From Gemmobacter sp. (lineage in GTDB: Bacteria > Pseudomonadota > Alphaproteobacteria > Rhodobacterales > Rhodobacteraceae): 64,000 nt of DNA. Location: positions 198,501 to 262,500 of the forward strand of contig NZ_JAUCBS010000013.1 in the NCBI RefSeq assembly GCF_034676705.1, read 5' to 3'. The position numbers and the translations under genes are program-made. Below the pieces are notes generated by a model. That model was not told the DNA's origin. It worked only from the letters and a program-made list of their open reading frames with translations, and did not search any database. Of this stretch, positions 58,643-64,000 are shown one piece after another (the first letter of the stretch is position 1; every line of letters begins with the position of its first letter).

Positions 58643-59947
58643 ATGAGCCGCATTGCCTATTTCGCCGATCTGATGACCACGCTGTTCGAACGGCGGCCGG
58701 GCAAGCCCGACCTGCCCAGCCGGGCGCCGATTGCGGAATTGTGCGCATCCCTGCTGTCGTCGCGGGGCGAGGTGTCGGGCACCCGGCTGGCGCGCGATGT
58801 GCTGGCGCATTACGCCCGGCTGACCCCGGCCGAGCGGCGGGCGTTCTTCGGCTATCTGGCCGCCGATCTGGATCTGGATCCCGACCGGCTGGCCGAGGCG
58901 GCGGCGGCCTACAAGGCACAGCGCGATGCGCGCACCCTGACCAGGCTGACGCGAGAGGCAGAGCCGCGCCGGCAGGAGTTGTTCCGCCGCCTGAACCAGG
59001 CGCCCGGCGCCACGGGCGAACTGGTGCGGATGCGGCTGGATCTGCTGAACCTGCTGCCCGAGGCGCCGGAACTGGGCGTGATCGACCCGGATTTCCAGCA
59101 TCTGTTCGCCAGCTGGTTCAACCGCGGCTTTCTGGTGCTGCGCCATATCGACTGGCGGACACCGGCCAACATTCTGGAAAAGATCATCGAGTATGAGGCC
59201 GTCCACGCCATCAACGACTGGGACGATCTGCAACGCCGGCTGCGGCCCAGTGACCGGCGCTGTTTCGCGTTTTTCCACCCGGCGATGCCGGAAGAACCGC
59301 TGATCTTTGTCGAGGTGGCGCTGACCAAGGGGATCCCCGGGTCGGTGCAAACCCTGCTGGCCGAAGGGCGGATCCCGCTGGCCGATGGGGAATTCGATAC
59401 GGCGGTGTTCTATTCCATCTCGAACTGCCAAGAGGGGCTGCGCGGGATTTCCTTTGGCAACTCGCTGATCAAGCAGGTGGTCGAGGAACTGAAGCACGAT
59501 CTGCCGCAGGTCAGCCGCTATGTCACCCTGTCGCCGGTGCCCACGCTGATCCGCTGGCTGGAAAAGGTGGCACCCGACCGGCCCTATGTCGGTCAGTTGC
59601 TGGAGGCGGCGGCCAAGGCCGACCCCAAGGCGATGGAGCCGCATCGCGCCGCGCTGCGCCGGCTGACGGCGGAATATCTGCTGGCGGTCAAGCGCGGCGA
59701 TGGCCTGCCCGCCGATCCGGTGGCCCGGTTCCATCTGGGCAACGGCGCGCTGCTGCATGATGTGCATGCGCTGGCCGATACCTCGGCCAACGGATTCCGC
59801 CAGTCTTGCACGGCGATGGTGAACTACCTTTACGATCTGGCCAAGGTCGAACGGAACAACGAGGCCTTTGTGACCGACCGCCAGGTGGCGGCGGCCAGGC
59901 AGGTGCAGGCGCTGGCCGACCAGGCCGAAACGACAGGAAAGAAGTGA
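58643..59947 (+). CDS. Malonyl-CoA decarboxylase
   Basis: A 434-residue decarboxylase turning malonyl-CoA into acetyl-CoA and CO2. The conserved ASWFNRGFLVLRHIDWRTPANILEKIIEYEAVHAI block opens the catalytic GNAT-like domain, with FFHPAMPEEPLIFVEVAL and TAVFYSISNCQEGLRGISFGNSLIKQVVEEL; the Ser and His catalytic residues should be in SISNCQ and HPAMP. The ATG at 58643 has AAGGGA seven bases upstream. matB starts within its stop codon (TGATG). Confidence 0.94.
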   Translation: MSRIAYFADLMTTLFERRPGKPDLPSRAPIAELCASLLSSRGEVSGTRLARDVLAHYARLTPAERRAFFGYLAADLDLDPDRLAEAAAAYKAQRDARTLTRLTREAEPRRQELFRRLNQAPGATGELVRMRLDLLNLLPEAPELGVIDPDFQHLFASWFNRGFLVLRHIDWRTPANILEKIIEYEAVHAINDWDDLQRRLRPSDRRCFAFFHPAMPEEPLIFVEVALTKGIPGSVQTLLAEGRIPLADGEFDTAVFYSISNCQEGLRGISFGNSLIKQVVEELKHDLPQVSRYVTLSPVPTLIRWLEKVAPDRPYVGQLLEAAAKADPKAMEPHRAALRRLTAEYLLAVKRGDGLPADPVARFHLGNGALLHDVHALADTSANGFRQSCTAMVNYLYDLAKVERNNEAFVTDRQVAAARQVQALADQAETTGKK

Positions 59948-61458
59948 TGACGAACCCGCTTTACGACGCCCTTGTGGCACCGCTTGCCACGCGCAGCACC
60001 CCGGTTCTGACCGATGCTGCCGGGCGCGACCTGTCGGGGACCGATCTGCATGGCATGGCGATGGCCCTGGCATCGGCGCTGGTCGGGCTGGGGTTGCAGC
60101 CCGGCGACCGCATGGCGGTGCAGATCGACAAGTCGCCCCGGGCGCTGGCGCTGTATCTGGCGGCGGTGGCGGCGGGGGTGGTGTTCCTGCCGCTGAACAC
60201 GGCCTATACGGCAGAGGAAGTGGACTATTTCGTCGGCAATTCCGGCGCCGCGCTGCTGGTGGGGGCACCCGCACGTGCCGACAGCCTGCGTCAGGTCGCA
60301 GCCCGCCATGGCGCACAGTTCCAGACCATGGATGCGCAGGGCGATGGGGCGCTGGCTGATCTGGCCGGCACGGCCCCGGCCGGGTTCGCGCCTGTAGACC
60401 GCGGGCCTGACGACCTGGCGGCGATCCTGTATACCTCGGGCACCACCGGCCGGTCCAAGGGCGCGATGCTCAGCCAGCATAACCTGCTGTCCAACGCCCA
60501 GGTGCTGGTGCGCGAATGGCGCTTTGCCGAAACGGATGTGCTGCTGCACATGCTGCCGATCTTTCACACCCACGGGCTGTTCGTGGCCACCAATGTGGTG
60601 CTGCTGTCGGGGGGCAGCATGATATTCCTGCCGGGGTTCAAGGCGGATCAGGCCATCGACTGGCTGCCGAAATCCACCACCATGATGGGGGTTCCCACAT
60701 TCTATACCCGGCTGCTGGATGATCCGCGCTTTACCCGCGATCTGGTCGGGCACATGCGGCTGTTCACCTCGGGCTCGGCGCCCTTGCTGGCGGAAACGCA
60801 TGTGCAGTTCGAACAGCGCACCGGGCACCGCATCCTGGAACGCTACGGCATGACCGAGACGAACATGAACACCTCGAACCCCTATGACGGCGATCGCCGG
60901 GCCGGAACTGTTGGCCCCGCCCTGCCGGGGGTCGAGGTCAAGATCACCGATCCCGCCACCGGCGCCACCCTGCCGCAGGGCGAACCGGGCATGATCGAGG
61001 TGCGCGGGCCGAATGTGTTCAAGGGCTACTGGCAGATGCCTGAAAAGACCCGCGAGGAACTGCGCGAGGATGGGTTCTTCATCACCGGCGATATCGGGGT
61101 GATCGACACCGACGGTTATGTCAGCATCGTCGCCCGGCAAAAGGACCTTATCATCACCGGGGGATACAACGTCTACCCGAAAGAGATCGAGCTGATCCTG
61201 GACGAACAGCCCGGCGTGCTGGAAAGCGCCGTGGTCGGCGTGCCGCACCCCGACTTCGGCGAGGCGGTGGTGGGCGTGCTGGTGGCGCAGCCGGGCCAGA
61301 CCATCGACCTGGAGGCGGTGAAGGCCGCCATGGGCCAGAGCCTGGCCAAGTTCAAGCAGCCCAAGCATATCGCCATCCTGCCCGAACTGCCGCGCAACAC
61401 CATGGGCAAGGTGCAGAAGAACCTGTTGCGCAAGGATCTGGCCGGGCTGTTTGCCTGA
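59947..61458 (+). CDS. matB: Malonyl-CoA synthetase
   Basis: A 503-residue ANL-superfamily ligase that activates malonate with ATP and CoA. A3 motif LYTSGTTGRSKGAMLS (161-176), then YGMTETNMNTSNPYDGDRRAGTVG, where the Arg in GDRRAG should bind the free carboxylate of malonate; the C-terminal catalytic Lys is in PRNTMGKVQKNLLRK. With the decarboxylase it feeds malonate into acetyl-CoA. A malonate transporter (matC or mdcF type) is not in the window. Confidence 0.92.
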   Translation: MTNPLYDALVAPLATRSTPVLTDAAGRDLSGTDLHGMAMALASALVGLGLQPGDRMAVQIDKSPRALALYLAAVAAGVVFLPLNTAYTAEEVDYFVGNSGAALLVGAPARADSLRQVAARHGAQFQTMDAQGDGALADLAGTAPAGFAPVDRGPDDLAAILYTSGTTGRSKGAMLSQHNLLSNAQVLVREWRFAETDVLLHMLPIFHTHGLFVATNVVLLSGGSMIFLPGFKADQAIDWLPKSTTMMGVPTFYTRLLDDPRFTRDLVGHMRLFTSGSAPLLAETHVQFEQRTGHRILERYGMTETNMNTSNPYDGDRRAGTVGPALPGVEVKITDPATGATLPQGEPGMIEVRGPNVFKGYWQMPEKTREELREDGFFITGDIGVIDTDGYVSIVARQKDLIITGGYNVYPKEIELILDEQPGVLESAVVGVPHPDFGEAVVGVLVAQPGQTIDLEAVKAAMGQSLAKFKQPKHIAILPELPRNTMGKVQKNLLRKDLAGLFA

Positions 61459-61473
61459 CCTGTCCGGCGCCCC

Positions 61474-62814
61474 TCAGGCCCGGGGGGCGCCGCTGCGCAT
61501 CTGGATCAGGCTGCCACCCTTGACCGCCAATGCTGCCGCTGCGCCGGCAAGCGCCAGCATGCCCGCCGCCGCGATCCGGCGCAGGCGCCCGGTACGGCGG
61601 CTTTGCGGGGTGGACAGCGTGGGCAATGCGATGACGGGGCGCAATTCCAGTGTGCGTTCCATCTGCCGGGCCGATCGCAGCACGGGATTGCGCAATTCCA
61701 TCACGAACGCCAGTCCCAGCGCCAGCATGGCGCTGGCGAACACGCCGAACACCATGATCCTGCGCCGCCCCGAAGCCAGCGGATAATCCGGTGGCAAGGC
61801 AGCCTCCAGCAGGTCGAAGCGTTCGGTCTGCCGCTCGCTGTCCAGTCGCTGGGTGGTTTCCGCCTCGGCCCGGCGGCGGGTGATCACGGAATACTGGTCC
61901 TGCACCTGTTGCAGGCGGCGGGCAAAGGTGCCCAGCTGGGTTTCCACCATCGGCGCGCGGTTGATCGCGGCCTCGACTTCGGCGCGTCGAGTGGCGGCGG
62001 CCTGTCGCTGGGTTTGCAATCCGGCGATCTGGGCTTCCAATACGGCGATCTGGCGCTGTTCGATGATCCGCGGCGTCCCGCGCGAGGTGAGGGCCGTCAG
62101 TTCCTGGCCCAGGGCGAGCAGCTGAAGATCAAGATCGCGCAGCGTGGCGTCCAGCCGGCCAAGTTCCTCGCGCCGGCCCTGCATGCCTTCGGGCAGCGCG
62201 TCGACATTGGCATTCTTGAAGGCGGTTATCTCGGCCTCCAGCGCCGCGATGGCCAGGCCAAGGCGGCCTTCCTCGGCCTCGTAGAATTCCAGCGTTTCGC
62301 GCACGCGCTCGGACTGGCGCTGCGCGGTCAGATCCAGCACGCGCGCGGCCAGATCGTTTGCCACATCGGCCGCCTTTTGCCGGTCGCCCAGCTGAACCAC
62401 GATCAGCATGGCCGATACCGGCTGTTCGACGCCGAAGGTGTTCTGCCCGGCGCGCACCGTTTCAATGCGGATGGACATCCGCAGGGCGGCCACCTTTTCC
62501 GTCGGCGTAAGGCCGGGGGTGTCGGTGAACAGGCCGTGTTTCTGGATCATCGCGGCCAGGCTGTCGCGGCTGGTCAGTTCCTGTTCCAGAAGTTGCAGCC
62601 GCTGCGACGACCGGGAGACGACATCGCCCGTGGCCGTATCGGCGGCCACCCGCGGCAGTTCCACCTGAAGCACGGCGGCCGTTTCATAGACATGCGGCAT
62701 GCGCAGCACGGCCAGCAGCGTGATGACCGACCCCAGCAGCACGACCGCCAGCATCGGCAGAATCCGCCGCCTGACCATTGCCAGAACATCGGCCAGGGTC
62801 TGGATATTGCCCAT
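61474..62814 (-). CDS. Wzz/GumC-type polysaccharide co-polymerase
   Basis: 446 residues. N-terminal membrane helix (about 19-41), a long periplasmic Wzz-like region with coiled coil (about 170-330, LTAQRQSERVRETLEFYEAEEGRLGLAIAALEAEITAFKNANVD), and C-terminal helices near 355-377 and 414-434. A chain-length regulator of exopolysaccharide or capsule export. It ends 1 base before or after the kinase-like gene on the same strand. No glycosyltransferase gene is in the window; the rest of the cluster must lie beyond position 64000 or elsewhere. Confidence 0.85.
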   Translation of the reverse strand: MGNIQTLADVLAMVRRRILPMLAVVLLGSVITLLAVLRMPHVYETAAVLQVELPRVAADTATGDVVSRSSQRLQLLEQELTSRDSLAAMIQKHGLFTDTPGLTPTEKVAALRMSIRIETVRAGQNTFGVEQPVSAMLIVVQLGDRQKAADVANDLAARVLDLTAQRQSERVRETLEFYEAEEGRLGLAIAALEAEITAFKNANVDALPEGMQGRREELGRLDATLRDLDLQLLALGQELTALTSRGTPRIIEQRQIAVLEAQIAGLQTQRQAAATRRAEVEAAINRAPMVETQLGTFARRLQQVQDQYSVITRRRAEAETTQRLDSERQTERFDLLEAALPPDYPLASGRRRIMVFGVFASAMLALGLAFVMELRNPVLRSARQMERTLELRPVIALPTLSTPQSRRTGRLRRIAAAGMLALAGAAAALAVKGGSLIQMRSGAPRA

Positions 62815-62815
62815 C

Positions 62816-63739
62816 TTACCCCCTCCGCTTGCGGGTGGCCGCAGGGCTGTCTTCGGCCCGGTTCAGCACGATGCCCAGGATCTGGGTGCGGTCCTTGAGC
62901 AGGCGTTCGCAATCGCGGATCTGGTCGGCGGTGGTGCGGGTGCCATCGGCCACCAGCAGGATGCCGTCCACGTCGGGCAGAAAGGCCAGCACGTCATCGG
63001 TTTCCAGCACGGGGGGCAGATCGTACAGGGTCACGTCGGGCGACAGATCCTCCATCACCGCCTCCAGCGCGTCGGCGGTGGCGGGTTCCTGCAACAGTTC
63101 GGCGCTGTTGGGTTCGGCCCGGCCGTTCAGGCCAAGCGCCAGCGTGCGGCCCACGCGGCAGAAATGCGATTCAATGGGCTGAGCCCCCGTCAGCACATCG
63201 CGCAGCGGGCCGGGGTCGGGGTGGCCGAACATGGCCGCCAGCCCCGGCTGGCGCAGGTCGAGGTCGATCAGCACGGTGCGCCCCGAGGGCCGCCGCCCCA
63301 GCGACAGGGCAAGGTTGGCCGCCACGGTGCTGGCGCCGCAGCCGCGGGTCGGCGCGGCAATGGCCACGCGGGTCCAGCCATGTTCGGCCAGCGCCTGCAA
63401 CAGCCGGGTGCGCAGATGGTCGTACAGCAGGCCCACCGGATCGTCGCGGTGGGTCAGGATCAGGTGGTTCATCTGGGCATGGGCGGTGTCCAGCCGCAGC
63501 ATCGGCAGGTCGGCCCACAGGCGGTCGGGGTCGTGCCGGGTGGGCAGCAGGGCGCTGCGCAGGTCATCCACATCCAGGCCCGGTGTCTGCGCCGGCAGGG
63601 CCCGGCCCTGCCCGAATACCGAAACCGCCCGCCCCGAGGGGCGGGATTCCGACGCGTGGTCGTTGCTCATATGCAGACCATCGGGCCGATATCCCCCGAA
63701 GACGGTTTCGATCAAGGCACCGGCTTTCGCCATCTCCAC
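62816..63739 (-). CDS. CpsD/CapB-like ATPase partner of the polysaccharide co-polymerase, P-loop lysine missing
   Basis: 307 residues of the bacterial tyrosine-kinase (BY-kinase) / ParA-like fold. Walker A' VLIDLDLRQPG and Walker B VTLYDLPPV are present, but Walker A reads APTRGCGAST: the ATP-binding lysine is replaced by Ala, and no tyrosine cluster is seen at the C-terminus. It may lack kinase activity and act structurally with the co-polymerase encoded next. GTG at 63739 or ATG at 63733 starts it, after AAGGAAGG. Confidence 0.82.
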   Translation of the reverse strand: MEMAKAGALIETVFGGYRPDGLHMSNDHASESRPSGRAVSVFGQGRALPAQTPGLDVDDLRSALLPTRHDPDRLWADLPMLRLDTAHAQMNHLILTHRDDPVGLLYDHLRTRLLQALAEHGWTRVAIAAPTRGCGASTVAANLALSLGRRPSGRTVLIDLDLRQPGLAAMFGHPDPGPLRDVLTGAQPIESHFCRVGRTLALGLNGRAEPNSAELLQEPATADALEAVMEDLSPDVTLYDLPPVLETDDVLAFLPDVDGILLVADGTRTTADQIRDCERLLKDRTQILGIVLNRAEDSPAATRKRRG

Positions 63740-64000
63740 GGACCTTCCTTTGGCGTCCGGCGGGCCGGATGCTGAACGGGCAATCCTGCCTTGCGGCAGG
63801 TAAACTTCTGAATCTAAAGGCAGTCTCCGGGGTGGCGCCGTACGCTCCCGGATTGTGCCGCTGGATCCGGGCCCCCGCCCAGTCCTTGTGGTCTATCCGA
63901 TTCGCGCCTTGGGAAAAAGCCACCGATCTGGAAACGATCCGGTGCGATGGTCAAAAGCCCTTGAATGTCCTAGCGTTGCGGCGGTCTGGTGCATTCCGGG
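63740..64000. other. Upstream region of the polysaccharide genes; no gene seen
   Basis: The last 261 bases hold no coding region I can support. One small stem CTGCC-TTGC-GGCAG lies at 63787-63800. Promoters of the leftward kinase-like gene are expected here, but no clear -35/-10 pair was found. Confidence 0.5.

Noticed and set aside
1..64000. CRISPR arrays, insertion sequences, prophage or toxin-antitoxin genes
   Set aside because: Searched by eye on both strands; none seen. The only dispersed repeats are the hairpin elements.

Overview
The window looks like a stretch of the main chromosome of an alphaproteobacterium of the order Rhodobacterales (Rhodobacteraceae/Paracoccaceae type). The DNA is GC-rich. 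The run mnmE-mnmG-rsmG-parA-parB-hemW-rdgB-rph-hrcA-grpE is the order I know from the start of several sequenced Rhodobacterales chromosomes. Clade-typical small families are also present (DUF2125, DUF3035, a LapA-domain protein, DinB with an N-terminal zinc ribbon). I saw no prophage, insertion sequence, CRISPR array or tRNA/rRNA gene. This is core genome.

Layout. 0-2.8 kb: a beta-hydroxyaspartate-type aldolase and a divergent amidase-signature hydrolase. 2.8-6.4 kb: rpsA, then ihfB-lapA-trpF-GNAT, all leftward. 6.7-9.9 kb: secB facing the leftward set maf-aroE-coaE-dnaQ. 9.95-10.33 kb: a 390-bp gene-free segment with DnaA boxes and an AT-rich patch, the best candidate for the chromosomal origin. 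Genes on its left run mostly left and genes on its right run right. 10.3-17.7 kb: hemJ, rho, mnmE, mnmG, rsmG, parA, parB. 17.7-24.6 kb: hemW, rdgB, rph, then hrcA-grpE, then mutS. 24.7-31.2 kb: a malic enzyme fused to a phosphotransacetylase-like domain, a lipoprotein hydrolase, rmuC and mutL. 31.2-39.8 kb: lspA, a DUF3035 lipoprotein, two M16 peptidase-family proteins, purH, a heparinase-like protein and an RsmB-type methyltransferase. 39.9-46.9 kb: SDHAF4 homologue, Hsp20, CysQ, PmbA, DUF2125, an SDR, a crotonase-like protein and pyrF. 46.9-53.4 kb: an NAD-binding protein with a divergent HxlR regulator, a secreted protein, NfeD-SPFH, TspO, Smr, MltA, Tim44-like and FxsA. 53.7-56.5 kb: ffh, chorismate mutase, rpsP, rimM. 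56.6-64 kb: dinB, a malonate utilisation module (GntR regulator, malonyl-CoA decarboxylase, malonyl-CoA synthetase) and a polysaccharide co-polymerase with its kinase-like partner.

How it fits together. The centre is a replication-segregation locus: the oriC candidate, parAB, and three parS-like 16-mers at 13.48, 18.88 and 28.23 kb. Two of these are built into gene ends: the first supplies the first codons of mnmG, the second contains the rdgB stop codon. Around it are genome-maintenance genes (dnaQ, mutS, mutL, rmuC, rdgB, dinB) and translation/RNA genes.

The most unusual signals are: a family of at least eight intergenic hairpins with a conserved TATTT...GATGAAAGGG-like tail that act as terminators and in places double as ribosome binding sites; a crotonase-fold protein lacking both catalytic glutamates; a Wzc/CpsD-like ATPase without the P-loop lysine; and two regulator operators (HxlR and MatR types) visible as perfect inverted repeats. 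No clearly new multi-gene system was found.
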